From Jacaranda mimosifolia (Eukaryota; Streptophyta; Magnoliopsida; Lamiales; Bignoniaceae): 64,000 nt of DNA. Under the pieces are notes generated by a model. That model worked only from the letters and a program-made list of their open reading frames with translations. It ran no database searches and was not told the origin of the DNA. Shown here piece after piece: positions 1 through 11,185 of this stretch. Location of the stretch: NCBI GenBank assembly GCA_018894105.1, contig CM032127.1, positions 31,364,369-31,428,368 on the forward strand, in the 5' to 3' direction. Positions within the stretch are counted from its first letter, which is position 1. Every line of letters starts with the position of its first letter. The translations under genes and the position numbers were made by a program.

Positions 1-177
1 TCAATATTTGATTTGAGTATAAAATAAATATTAAATTATTAATTAAAATTAACTATTTATTTTTTTGGAATTAAATTTAATATATCCCAAAATTTAAATA
101 GAAAATTTTAAATTGATATTTAATATATTTTTTACATGTGTCACTTCTCAATTGGTCAAAAATTTAATATGTTTGCT
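1..177 (-). repeat. Tat-family LTR fragment (start of a 3' LTR, minus strand), cut by window edge
   Basis: Read on the minus strand, this block matches the first part of the LTR at 31710-31890 almost base for base (AT-rich stretch, ACATGTGTCACTT word, CAATTGGTCAAA word). It is therefore the start of an LTR of the same family, lying in the opposite direction, with the rest of the LTR beyond the left edge. A purine-rich tract abuts it on the internal side, so it is read as the 3' LTR of a minus-strand element. The outer TG dinucleotide is not intact in this copy. Confidence 0.8.
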
Positions 178-180
178 AAT

Positions 181-196
181 GCCCCCGCTTCAAGGC
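181..196 (-). other. Polypurine-tract-like site next to the Tat LTR
   Basis: The minus strand reads CTTGAAGCGGGGGC a few bases before the LTR start. LTR retrotransposons prime plus-strand DNA synthesis from a purine tract at this place. The tract is not perfectly adjacent and is interrupted by C and T, so the call is tentative. Confidence 0.35.
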
Positions 197-721
197 TTGA
201 CGACCGAGGCATAAATCATTTACGAGAGAGGTATGACTTGAAGTATATAATTCTCCACACTTTATACTATATATACCCGTATATATATGTAATACATATA
301 TATTATGTATATATATCACATGACCATAATTCCATTTGTTTGCATTAATTTAAGCGGACCCAATTGACAGCCACAAATTTACATTATGTCTGCACTAGCC
401 AAATTTATCCCATTCAAATTCTTACTCCACTAGACCTTACAATTATATCAACTCTAAACCTCACGGTCAAACACATCTCTGCTTGGCATGTGACTTCTTT
501 TCTTGCAAAGCGGCATTAGGCAAAGCTGTAAGTTGACATCTTATTTTAATTCCACCATGCTACTGACGTGCAAACCGAATCCTTTTCCTTAGAGTTAGAC
601 TTGAATTGAAACTCAAATGTGTTCATCATTCGCTAGGATTAACACTTCAAGAGATTAAATTGATTGGGACTAAGACTTAATCTTTGATATGCACTTGGAT
701 TGAAACTCTTCAAAATAAGGC
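197..721. other. AT-rich region between the LTR and the PMD gene
   Basis: No gene recognised. The stretch has TATATA-rich runs near 265-320 and no long meaningful reading frame. By position it is the upstream flank of the antisense PMD gene inside the minus-strand Tat element. Confidence 0.4.
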
Positions 722-729
722 TATAAAAA
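722..729 (+). promoter_or_regulatory. Possible TATA box of the antisense PMD gene
   Basis: TATAAAAA stands on the plus strand about 320 bp upstream of the first PMD-like codons and points toward them. If used, transcription would start near 750 and run antisense to the retrotransposon. It rests on the motif and position only. Confidence 0.35.
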
Positions 730-1045
730 CATGTCACCACAGAATCAGACCCATCTAGCAAAGTTTGGAACATTGAATTGGGAATTGTTGGGTTTTTCCA
801 TCTCTCCATTCAATCATATGCTTCTTTCTTTGTTTCTGCACGCCAATTGTTTGACAAAAGGAATTTCACAGAATTTACACAATTGTCAACTCTATTCATT
901 CAAGGATCGATTGTTGCAATTGAAGGAAGATTGTTCTACCATTCTTTAGCATCCAAACATGAGTTTCACCCAGGTATCAATTGACTAGCATATTTCAAGT
1001 AAGTCATCAAACTAAAGGGTATTTCCACCATTACTTGATTCCTTT

Positions 1046-3977
1046 ATGATTATCAATCTTCTTAAAACATCCTATTTTCTTCTTCTTTTCTTTTTCAACA
1101 ACTTGATTGACTTTTCTCATATTATTGCGGATTGCACCATGTTTCACTTTAAAGATGTTTCAACTGGCGTTGGAGTACAACACTTGATTATTCTTATTGA
1201 AGAGAATCAACCTATGGAGAAAGGCACACTTTTGACTACTTATAATCTACTTATTCGTAGATATGCAGCAAAGTGGCCAAGGCTAACTAACTTACTTGAT
1301 AACAAGGAGTGGTCCTAGGAGATCAAAACTTCCAAGGTGTGGGCTTTAAGAGTAACTCATCATTGTCCTCCAAACGAATTAAGTCGTCATCAACAATCAA
1401 ATGAATCAATTCTTTTTCCAACATTGGGTCGCAACATTATTGAGGGGAAAGCCAAGTGGGGAGAAACTCTTCAATTCAATGGCGAATTCCATTATATCAA
1501 AGGATACTGGGAGTGGACTGAAGATGTCCTTAGCCGATGCAAGCACAAGCTGATTGCCGCACAAATATATGATCCGGTGTATGCTTCATTATTCACATAT
1601 GATAGAAATTCTGAGATTATCAAAGCATTTTGTGAGGTATGGTGTCCACTTACAAATACTTTTTTAACTTCCTTTGGAGAATTGTCCATATCGCTATGGG
1701 ATTTGCACAACTTTGCAGGCCCCCCTATTATAGGAATTCTTTATAATGAAGTGATTCCTTGTGCCAAGAAGCTTACTGGCATTGATGAGAAAGGATGTAA
1801 ATTTATCCCTAATTCCTGCAAATACTTATTTCAAGCTTATCATTTACTTCAAAGGAGTGCCCATGGAGGTCAACTTTCTCAAGTTATTATGGAAAAATGG
1901 GTGAAGTATTGGTCCTGGAAAGCAACAAAACACCATCAACCACCATCACGCAAGGAGAAAAAGATGGTCCGGCCCAAATCAACTCATAATCCTCTTGGCG
2001 AATTTTGTGTTCATGGAGAATGGTCCACTCCAGAGGAGGCATTGTTTTCAAAACTTGGAATTCCTGGGAACTTGAGAGAAGAAACTTATTTGGCGGCATA
2101 TTTGGCTTGTTGGCTTTGCTTGTTTGTTTTTTCTACCAATGATGTTAATTCAATACGCCCCAACACTTTGAAGATAGCATGTATCATGGCCACCGGTAGA
2201 AAGGTTAGTCTTGCTATTCCAGTTTTAGTCAGCATCTACAATGGTTTAAATAAAATTTTAGGTTCCCCAAGGCCGAGTCATGTCCATTCTTCTTTTCCCA
2301 TCCACTTTGTCTATGCTGGGTTGGCGCACTACTTCAAAACAGATTATCTAGTTTGGCAAGGAATGTGTGGTCCAAATATGACAATTTATTCCAGCGAAGG
2401 AGGCACAAAATATTATGATTCAAAGGAGGCTTGCAAGAGAATTCACAAGGGGATTTTGTTTCTTGGACTTGCACCATGATTACTAAAGACAAAGGACTTT
2501 CATATGTTAATGATGGGAAGGCTAGAGAATTGGAGCAAAAATATTTTATTGCTATTCGCTCACATTATCTTCCTTTGCGGCAAGGCAGTTATTTTATTAT
2601 TGAACCTTATAGTCCTCATCGCTTCAGTCGTCAATTTGGATATCATCAAGAAGTTCCTAGGATTCTCGCTCATGACATTCGCACAACCTATTTTGATGAA
2701 GGACTTTGCTACTGGCGCTTATGCACTTTGCATAATTCTATGCCTATAGCATGGTTTCCTTGTGTGCCTCCAGATGCAAAAAAATTCTCTTTAGATGCTT
2801 ACAAGAAGTGGTGGACTAAAATTCATGGAGATTACTTTGAGGAAAGTTTTATAAGTTAATCAACTTGAGTCCAATCAAAATTTCACTGAGGGACAAGGAT
2901 GCTGATAAAGGGGATAGACCACTTGTTGAGGATATTCAAAATCCTCCCAACTTAGAAAACATTGAGCCTCCAAAATAAAAGAAAATGAATCCTTATCCTT
3001 TAGAAATGAGCAACAATATTAATGCAGATCGTCATTGGAAAAGGCTTAAAAAGGATCCCAAATCTCCAAAGCCAAGTTATCCTTCACTAACAAAGAACTT
3101 TGCCAAAGAGGATATTGTCTTTTCTTCATCTTCCTTTTCTTCTTTAAATAATTCCCATTTTGGTCATTAGCTAACTCAAATCATGTAACATTTCAGTTGG
3201 AAAATGAAATTATTAATGTTGATAAAGATGAGACATCCCAAGGTAGTCGAGGTTCAATCATGGGACCTAACTTGTTGACCATGAGTGCTCTAATTGACAC
3301 AACCATGCAAAATGAGGTACTTCACAGTATGAAAGCTAAACAACCATCTCTTTGTGCTCCAGTCTCAGTATTTGAAGGTGAGAAAGTTTTACTTAATCAT
3401 CAAAAAGAATATCTTCAAATATTGTGGGATGGCCTTCGCAAGAGAATAGCAAATACTCCACTTGATTCCTTCTCATCTATCAAAGATAGTGTTCAATTTG
3501 TGCTTGAATTAATAAGGGGCTTCAGCAAATTTGACATCTCCAATGTCGAAGAATTATTGCAAGTATTATTTGACAAGACCCTTGCTTATGATGAAGCAAA
3601 GTCAGCACCTTTTGAGAAAACCTCTAATGAAATTCTTACACAAGAATTAGATGAGGCCAAAAAGTCATCTCCATAACGCTCAAGTTAGAGAAAGCAAAGA
3701 AATGAACCAAATTAAATCCGCCCAAGAAGAGCTGGAATGTGTTGGGAAGGAGCTTGATAATTTGAAGGAACGCAAAAAGAATTTAACTTCATCATTGAAA
3801 CGCCAACAACAACTTCTTCAAAGTGTTCAAGCTGAAATTCATGAGATTGAAGAGGAAATTGCTGTTATCAAGAGTACTCCTCCATTGAGTAATAAAGTGG
3901 TTGAGAATTTGCAAACTTCAATGGAACACTTGGAGGCTATCAAAGAAGATTTGAAGAACTTGAGTCCTTTTGCTTGA
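1046..3977 (+). pseudogene. Plant mobile domain (PMD) protein, degenerate, antisense within a Tat retrotransposon
   Basis: The frames of about 1046-2479, 2431-2859, about 2856-3170, 3197-3676 and 3651-3977 form one broken gene. The first part has the PMD hallmark block (WCPLTNTF followed by GELSISLWDLH), then a run with NSIRPNTLKIA, HFVYAGLAHYFKTDY and WQG, continued after a frameshift by FIAIRSHYLPLRQG, then YWRLCTL and AWFPCVP. A lysine- and serine-rich linker follows, then a glutamate/lysine-rich C-terminal coiled coil (about 3690-3970). Damage seen: an in-frame TAG at 1316-1318, a frameshift between 2431 and 2479, further shifts near 2857 and 3190, a stop near 2977 and a shift near 3660. 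PMD proteins are plant nuclear factors of the MAIN/MAIL1 type, and copies also occur inside retrotransposons and MULEs. Here the gene lies between the Tat direct repeats (4060-4345) and the Tat 3' LTR (1-177), opposite in strand to the element. The family call is firm; the exact gene start is not resolved. Confidence 0.85.
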
Positions 3978-3997
3978 AATTTGTTTAGAACTTTTTG

Positions 3998-4024
3998 CCC
4001 CCCACTCCGCCCCCCCCCCCACCC
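3998..4024 (-). repeat. G-rich tract on the minus strand at the end of the PMD gene
   Basis: The plus strand has C6, C2 and C10 runs. The minus strand, which is the coding strand of the host Tat element, therefore shows a purine/G-rich tract with several G runs. It could be a second purine tract or fold as a G-quadruplex, or may simply be a slippage-prone homopolymer. Confidence 0.4.
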
Positions 4025-4059
4025 TTCTTTTTAATGAAATATGCTGCATTTTTAATTTT

Positions 4060-4345
4060 TTTTCTTTCTTTTCTATCTTGCAACCTTTTGATTTTTTTTA
4101 AACATAGCAAACTAAAAACTCAAACTTAATAAAAACAACTAAACTACTTTTTTTTTTTTAAGAAAACTTAAGAAACTAAAAACTCAAACTTAATAAAAAA
4201 CAACTAAACTACTTTTTTTTTTCTAAGAAAACTTAATAACTAAAAACACAAACTTAATAAAAACAATTAAACTACTAAAAACTCAAACTTAATAAAAAAC
4301 AACTAAACTACTTTTTTGTTTTTCTAAGAAAACTTAATAAACTTA
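4060..4345 (-). repeat. AT-rich direct repeats of the Tat element 3' region
   Basis: The phrase ACTAAAAACTCAAACTTAAT recurs four times, separated by AAACTACTTTTTTT runs. Its reverse complement is the same repeat family found downstream of the Tat integrase at 39741-40480. This ties the left-edge LTR, the PMD gene and this block to one minus-strand Tat element. Confidence 0.75.
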
Positions 4346-4572
4346 TTGTTAGTTTTGCTTGTACAAGTTTAGGTTGAGTGCTCCCTTTTGTTTGTATAGG
4401 TTTAAGTTTTCTGCAAACGCTCAACCTTGTATGATATAAAAGTTTCTGCTTGTGTTATATAAATGGCACCTTTTGTTCTCACTACTATACTTTTGAAACT
4501 TACACATGATGTGCTTATATTTTAAAGTCTAATTGCATTTTGAAATATATAGATATTACCACAAAAAAGAAC
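4346..4572. other. Unassigned stretch
   Basis: No reading frame or repeat recognised. The right-hand end of the minus-strand Tat fragment should lie in or near here, but no clear junction is visible. Confidence 0.3.
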
Positions 4573-4846
4573 ATGAAGTGGACATCGAAATGCTCATACC
4601 TTGATATAAGGGAACAAGATTTAGAAGAACAAGGGGAAGAACCTATAGCAATAGGGAATGATAGAAAGGATCGCCTAGCGGCTGCGTTAGAACAATTTAC
4701 TTAAGTGATTCAAAATCAACTTAGACAAAAATGGGTATAACCTAGTCAAACGTTAGATCATTTTCTATGATTTCAACCTCCAAATTTTTTTGGGGAACCA
4801 AATGATCTGAAAGATGAAACATGGCTAGAAGAAATGGAAAAAATAT
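4573..4846 (+). pseudogene. Gag fragment of another Ty3/gypsy element
   Basis: The frame from ATG 4573 reads an acidic segment (DLEEQGEEPIAIGNDRKDRL), then stops. Just before the LTR at 4847 a segment reads QPPNFFGEPNDLKDETWLEEMEKI. The pattern PP-F-G-(N/D)P/D...WL-MEKI is the usual start of the retrotransposon gag domain. Stops interrupt it (about 4703, 4738, 4768). It differs from family A gag, so it is a remnant of an older element truncated by the LTR at 4847. Confidence 0.6.
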
Positions 4847-5555
4847 TGATATGAGCACTGAAGGGAAAGATGGTTATTTTGACATTGGAGGGCAAAATGG
4901 AGATTGCATCATGCCAATGGGACCTATCACAAGAGCAAAAGCAAAGAGGTTGAAAGATGGCTTTGCGAATTTGGCTAAGTCATTTGTTAAAAGATGCATC
5001 AAGAATGAGCTAAGGAAAACAAGAGCATGTCAATAAGCCAAAAGAATTAAGTTGGATAGCCTATCACCTTGTGCTTGGTGTATAAGGCTTGAAAAGGCCT
5101 AAGAAGGCCAAAAGAAGTCCCAAATGTGTGGGACTCATGAAGAAAAGAAGAAGCTATGACCAAGTCAAACTCTTGTCCCTAATTGGATTTGGGCTTGGAT
5201 TATTATCTATAGGCTTAGTTTATATCTTATTTTAATTAGGGCTTGCAAGGAGAGTGTAAATACTCTTTTAAAAACGTGTATGGCATATTTTTGATGAATA
5301 TTGATTTATTTTTTGCGTTTTTCTCTCAAGAAAAACCACAGTGTTGCTTCTTGCATCAACAAATTAAATAGGTTCTTTCAAGGTACTAATTCCTTGTGTT
5401 TATTTAATTTCTGATTCTTATTCTCAATTATTTGTGTTTCTAAGATTGAGTATCTTAGGGGTTTCAATAGGGAGGGTTTTTATTCTAGGGTTTTTTTAAT
5501 ATCAAATTGTGTGTTTGGGATTTTGGGATCACTATATCCTTGGGGTTCTGCATCA
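4847..5555 (+). repeat. 5' LTR of copy I
   Basis: Begins TGATATGAGCACTG and ends TTCTGCATCA, directly followed by TT and the primer site. The first 190 bases encode a conserved protein tail (MGPITRAKAKRLKDGFANL) that normally extends the integrase. The TATA element seen as TATAAATA in sister LTRs reads TGTAAATA here (5255-5262), so the promoter may be weakened. Confidence 0.9.
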
Positions 5556-5557
5556 TT

Positions 5558-5573
5558 TGGTATCAAAGTCAAC
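5558..5573 (+). other. Primer binding site (initiator Met tRNA type)
   Basis: TGGTATCAAAGTCAAC follows the LTR after two bases. It resembles the consensus TGGTATCAGAGCCA that pairs with the 3' end of initiator Met tRNA, with changes at two or three positions. Confidence 0.8.
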
Positions 5574-6407
5574 TTAGATAAATTCATATTTATCTTGTTT
5601 TTGTTTCTGGGAAAAAAAAATGGAAAAAATATCTGATCGTGAATTGACCATGGTTTGTGATTCTTTTGCAATATTGTTGCATATTCCTCCCTTGAAGAAC
5701 ACCAATTGAACACAAAAAATTTAGTTTTCAGAATATACACCTTAGAATGCTCTAATTTTGAGAAATTCAAGTTAGGGTTCTTGAGTGATTCAATTTGGGG
5801 GGTTTTGACCTAGGCTTTCAAATTCCAAAATGCCATTGCATAAGTTAAATTAACTATTTTTAGTTGTTGTTTGGAGTTAATTATACATCAATTGGATCAG
5901 AATTGAGTCATAATCGGCCTTCCATTGAGTCATAATCCTTTGCATAATTTCTATTTTGTCGTTTTTATTCACTCTTTGTATTTTCTTTCTTTGCTTCAGC
6001 CTAATTTGCATTTGTTCACATTAGATAAATAACATATTACATTCTTGTTGCTTAGTTTGCATGAAAATCACATGATATGCATTCTTTTTCATGTGTCGTC
6101 ACATCATTTTCCTTGTTGGTCACATTTACTTTGCCTCTAGACTTTGTGCTTTTCTTTCTTTGTTAGGTTTTTCATTGTTACTCCCATATAATACTTGTGA
6201 ATTCGCTTTGAATTAAATTAGTTTTATTTCTAAAGTACAACATTCATTGTGGTCAAGAGAGGTAAAAGGCATAAATAGGTGAGCACATAAAGAGGGAAAA
6301 AGCCAAAATTGAGTGCAAACATGAGGATTCACATCTTCTTGAGTGAAACACATGAAGGAGTGTTTTCCTGAGGCTATTTTTGCTAACATTTCTTGCAGGA
6401 TTTTAAA
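5574..6407 (+). other. Untranslated leader of copy I
   Basis: About 830 bp of AT-rich sequence without a plausible reading frame, conserved in copies II, III, IV and VII. It ends with a pyrimidine run and CAG shortly before the gag ATG. Confidence 0.7.
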
Positions 6408-7560
6408 ATGAGTACTATTCTTTCAAGGAGGGATGGTAAAGAACCCTATGATGAGGAAGCTAATATGACATCAGATATGAATGTGATGTACATGACATTT
6501 ACTAGTCAATTTCAGAAGTTGAATAGCAAGCTTGATGAGAAGGATGAGTGAGAAAGGAGGTGGCACGGAATATTTCTGGGAATGGTAGACGGAATAGGCC
6601 TCCATATAGGTTTAATCAAGAGATGTTTGAGGATGAGTTTGATGATAGTAGTTCAACTAAAAATAGAGGCGTTGAAGTTAGATTCGAAGCTAGGCGGAAT
6701 AGCAATTTAAATGCCATCAAGATGAAAATTCCATCATTTTAAGGGCAAAATGATGTTGATGCATACTTGGAGTAGGAGAGAAAGGTAGAGTTGATCTTTG
6801 ATTGCCATAACTACTTTAAAGAGAAGAAAGTGAGACTTGCAACAGTTGAATTCACTGACTATGCATTAGTTTGGTGGGATCAATTAATGTAGTCTAGGAG
6901 GAGAAAGGTGAGAGATCTATTGAGACATGGGCAGATATGAAGGCTATTATAAAGAAAAGATTTGTTCCATCTTACTATTATAGGGAGATACATCAAAAAC
7001 TACAAAGTCCCATTCAAGGGTCTAAGTTAGTTGAGGATTACCATAAGGAGATGGTGATGTTGATGATTAAGGCCAACATAGAGGAGGATACAGAAGTGAC
7101 AATGGCTAGACTTTATTAGTGGTTTGAATAGAGAAATTGCTGATGTTGTGGACCTACACAACATTATGTGGAGTGGAGAATTTCGTGAGCATGGCTATGA
7201 AGGTGGAGAAACAACAGAAGCAAAGAGTGGCAGCCCAGGCATTTCATAATTTCAACTCAAAATGGGGTTCAAAATTGCAAAAATATGATGTAAATAAGAG
7301 AGATAGGGGCCTAGGTTCCAAGGAGAAAGGGCTAGATGCATTAAGGAACAAGGATAAGAAGTCCATTCTACAAAACGGTACTTCTAATTCTTCTTCTTCC
7401 ACTACTACTTCCAGACATAGGGATATTAAGTACTTTAAATGTCAAGGTTTGGGCCATTATGCATCTGAATGTCCAAACAAAAGAACATTCTTATGGGTAC
7501 TGAAATTGTATTTGAGTTTGATGATGATAATAATATGCCACCTTTAGAGGATGTTACTAA
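6408..7560 (+). pseudogene. Gag of copy I
   Basis: Starts ATG AGT ACT ATT, the same start as in copies II, III, IV and VII. It reads through the capsid region (NQEMFEDEFDDSSS, KMKIPSF, then a segment with MKAIIKKRFVPSYYYREIHQ) to a CCHC zinc knuckle at 7428-7484 (CQGLGHYASECPNKR with the preceding CFK-type residues). The protein packages element RNA. It is disrupted: TGA at 6550-6552 and TAG at 6773-6775 replace TGG Trp codons seen in sister copies, a TAA lies at 6740, and further frameshifts occur near 6910, 7110 and 7480. Confidence 0.85.
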
Positions 7561-10500
7561 TGACGGAGATAATGTTGAATATGCTGTTCATGGTGAAGAA
7601 TCTCTTGTTGCTAGGTTTGCATTGAACTTGAATGTTAAGGAGGAGAGCTTAGAACAAAGAGAAAATATATTTCACACCAAATGCTTGATAGGTGGTAAGG
7701 TGTGTAGCTTAATATTTGATGGCGGCAGTTGTGCTAATGTGGCTAGTACCACTTTAGTTGAGAAATTAGGGCTAAAATGTGATAAGGACCCTAATCCATA
7801 TAGGTTGCAATGGATGAATAATAGTGGAGAGGTGAAGGTTATTAGGTAGGTTGTGATAGTTTTTATTATTAGGAGATGTAGTGATTGGTGGTTTGTGATG
7901 TAGTACGCATGTAGGTTGGCCATATGTTGTTGGGTAGGCCACGGCAATTTGACAGGCGTGTAATGCATGATGGGTACAATAATAGATATTCCTTTGAGCA
8001 TAATGGACATAAAGTCACTCTTGCACCTCTATCACTGAAGGAAATTTACCTTGACTAGATTAAACTTCAACAATATTTTTATGGGAGTTCGGGTAATGAG
8101 GTTAAAAAAAATAATAAGAGAAAAGGGGCCATGAGATAAAAGATTATAGATAAAGGCCCAATGGTGAGTGACTACCCAAGTGCAAACAATAAAAAGGGAT
8201 ATGCAGGGGAGAAAAAGTTAGTGAGTGAAGAGATAAAAGAATGAGAAAGGTGAAGGGAGTGAAAAGAAAGAGTTAGTGAAGAGTGAAAAAGTAGAGAAAA
8301 AGCGATGTTTCTATACAAAAGAGAGAGATTTAAAGAATGCTTTTCTAGGTAGGAGAGCTTTGATAGTGATTAGGTATATGAAGGTTTTATTATCTAAAGC
8401 TAACCTTAACCCTGATTTGCCTAGTATTTTTGTCTCTTTACTGCAGGAGTTTGATGATATATTCCTTGATGAGATGCCCATAGGTTTACCACCATTGAGA
8501 GGAATTGAGCATCAAATTAACTTTGTACCTAGATCTGAAATTCCTAACAGACCACCAGCCTATAAATGTCCTAAAGAGACAAAGGAGCTTCAAAGGCAAG
8601 TGGAGGAGTTGCTAGCAAAAGGACATGCGAGGGAGAGCATGAGTCCGTGCGCTGTACCTGTGCTATTTGCTCTAAAGAAGGATGAAACTTGGTCGATGTG
8701 CGTTGATAGTAGAGCAGTCAACAAAATTACAGTTAAGTATCGCTATCCTATCCCTAGGTTGGGTGATATGCTTGAAGAATTACATGGTGAATGCATTTTC
8801 ACTAAGACTGATTTGAGAAGCGGTTACCATGAAATTAGGATGAAACCTAGGGATGAGTGAAAAACTGCATTTAAAACAAAATATAGCTTATATGAATGAT
8901 TGGTTATGCCATTTGGTTTGACTAATGCACCTAGTACTTTCATGAGATTAATGGACCATGTATTGCGTGAGTTTTTGGGTAAATTTGTTGTTTATTTTGA
9001 TGATGTCTTGATACACAACAAATGCTTAGATGATCATATAATGCATGTTAGGGCTATTTTGATTGTTCTTAGGAAGGAGAAGTTGTACGTGAACCTTAAG
9101 AAATGTACTTTTTGCATTGATAGACTTGTATTGCTTGGGTTTATTGTGAGTACACATGTCATTGAGGTGGATGAGGAAAAGGTGAAGGCTATTCAAGAAT
9201 GGCTAACTCCTAAGAAAATTAGTGAAGTTAGGAGTTTTCATGGATTAACTGCTCCATTAACTGAGATTATTAAGAAAAAAGTTGTGTTTAGATGGGAAAA
9301 AGAACAAGAACATGCATTCAATACATTGAAAGATAAATTATGTTATGCTCCTATTCTTGTTTTACCTGATTTTAATAAAACTTTTGAGATTGAGTGCGAT
9401 GCATCTGAGATTGGGATTGGTGTTATTTTAATGCAATAAAAACGTCTCATTGCATACTTTAGTGAGAAGTTGAGTAGTGCTCTACTTAGATATTCCACTT
9501 ATGATAAGGAATTATATGCCTTAGTTCGTGCATTGGATGTTTGGCAACATTACTTGCTTCCTAAAGAATTTATTATACATACTGACCATGAATCTTTAAA
9601 GGGCCAGGGAGATTGAATAAAAGGCATGCTAAGTGCGGAGAATTTATTTAGGTTTTTCCACATGTGATTTGCTATAAGCAGGGAAAGCAAAACATTGTTG
9701 CTGATGCATTATCAAGGAGACATACTTTAATCACTACACTTACATTTAAGTTGTTAGGATTGAGCAATTTAAAGATATGTATGCAGCTGATGTTGACTTT
9801 GCTGATTTTTATATTAGATGTGAATGTGGTGCATTTAATAAATTATGTAGACATAAAGGTTTTTTGTTTTGTGGCAATAGAATTTGTGTGCCTGCTTGTT
9901 CTGTGCGTGAGTTGCTAGTTAGGGAATCACATAGTGGTGGATTGATGGTCATTTTGATGTGCATAAGACTTTAGATGTTTTGAGTGAGCATTTTCTATTG
10001 GCCTAGTATGAGAAAAGATGTTGAGAAAGTGTGTTCTAAACATATTACATGTAAACAGGCTAAATCTAAGTCTATGCCTCATGGATTATATACACCCTTA
10101 CCTATTCCTACTACTCCTTGGGTTGATATTTCTATGGATTTTGTGCTTGGTTTGCCCAGAACTAGGAAAGCTAGAGATAGTGTATTTGTTGTGGTTGATA
10201 GAATCAGCAAGATGGCATACTTTATTGCTTGTCATAAAGCTGATGGTGCCACTAACATTGCTGATTTATTCTTTAGAGAAATTGTGAGATTGCATGTGTC
10301 CCTAGATCTATTGTTTCTGATAGGGATGTTGAGTTCTTGAGCCAATTTTGGAAGGTTTTGTAGGGTAAGTTAAGGTACTAAACTTCTGTATTCTACTACT
10401 TGTCATCCACAAACTAATGGACAAACTGAAGTGGTAAATAGAACTTTGGGTACTTTGTTGCATGTTGTTGTAGGAAAGAATTTGAAAACTTGGGAGGATT

Positions 10501-11185
10501 GTTTTGCCTTTTATTGGATTTGCTTATAATAGGTCAATACATTCTTCTACAGGTTTTTCACCATTTGAAATTATATATGGTTTTAATCCTTTGATTGTTT
10601 TGGAGTTAACTCCTTTACCTTTGAGTGATATTGCTAAATTAGATTGTGAAAGGAAGGCTGAAAAGGTTAAAACTATACACATGAAGGCACGTGAGATGAT
10701 TGAAAAGAAAAATAGGTTGACTACCCAAAGAGTGAATAATGGGCAGAAGTAAGTGATATTTGAACCTAGTGACTCTGGGTTTGTGTTCATTTGAGAAAGA
10801 AAAGGTTTCCTAATCAAAGAAAATCCAAGCTTTATGCTAGAGATGGTGTATTCCAAGTGCTGAAAAAGATTAATGATAATGCTTACAAGATTGACATTCC
10901 AAGTGAATATAAAGTTTCTGCTACGTTTAATGTTTCTGATCTTTCTCTCGTTCGGAGGAGGGAGGGACTGATATGAGCACTGGAGGGCAAAATGGAGATT
11001 ACAACATTCCAATGGGACCTATCACAAGAGCAAAAGCAAAGAGGTTGAAAGATGGCTATGCAAATTTGACTAAGTCATTTGTTGAAGAGATGCATCAAGA
11101 ATGGGCTAAGGAAGAAAAGAGCATGTCAAGAAGCCAAAAGAATGAAGTTGGTCAACCCATCACCTTGTGCTTCGTGTTAGCTTGA
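7561..11185 (+). pseudogene. Pol (protease, RT, RNase H, integrase with LTR-encoded tail) of copy I
   Basis: Protease: FDGGSCANV near 7715-7740. [36 protein letters not shown] and the catalytic YFDDVL at 8992-9009. RNase H: ECDASEIGIG near 9395. Integrase: HTL-type zinc region near 9960-10060, a DDE core with [15 protein letters not shown], and [10 protein letters not shown] at the C-terminus. The frame then runs past the purine tract into the LTR ([20 protein letters not shown]), ending 11185. TGA at 8858-8860 and 8897-8899 replace Trp codons. A 42-bp segment of the RT-RNase H hinge present in copy IV is absent after 9247. Integrase is frameshifted near 10290 and 10365. No chromodomain is visible. 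Confidence 0.88.
10954..10967 (+). other. Polypurine tract of copy I
   Basis: GGAGGAGGGAGGGA, one base before the 3' LTR. The same GGAGGGAGGGA tract precedes the 3' LTR of copy IV. It also lies inside coding sequence, because the integrase tail is translated across it. Confidence 0.85.

Noticed and set aside
5558..5573. tRNA-like sequence
   Set aside because: Only the short primer-binding match to the 3' end of initiator Met tRNA is present, with no tRNA body. The same holds at 18193, 22886 and 41200.
5480..5770. Minus-strand 96-codon frame across the LTR end and primer site of copy I
   Set aside because: It spans functional noncoding sites and is not kept in sister copies.
10524..11012. 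Minus-strand 162-codon frame
   Set aside because: Antisense to the integrase C-terminus of copy I and contains no recognisable domain.
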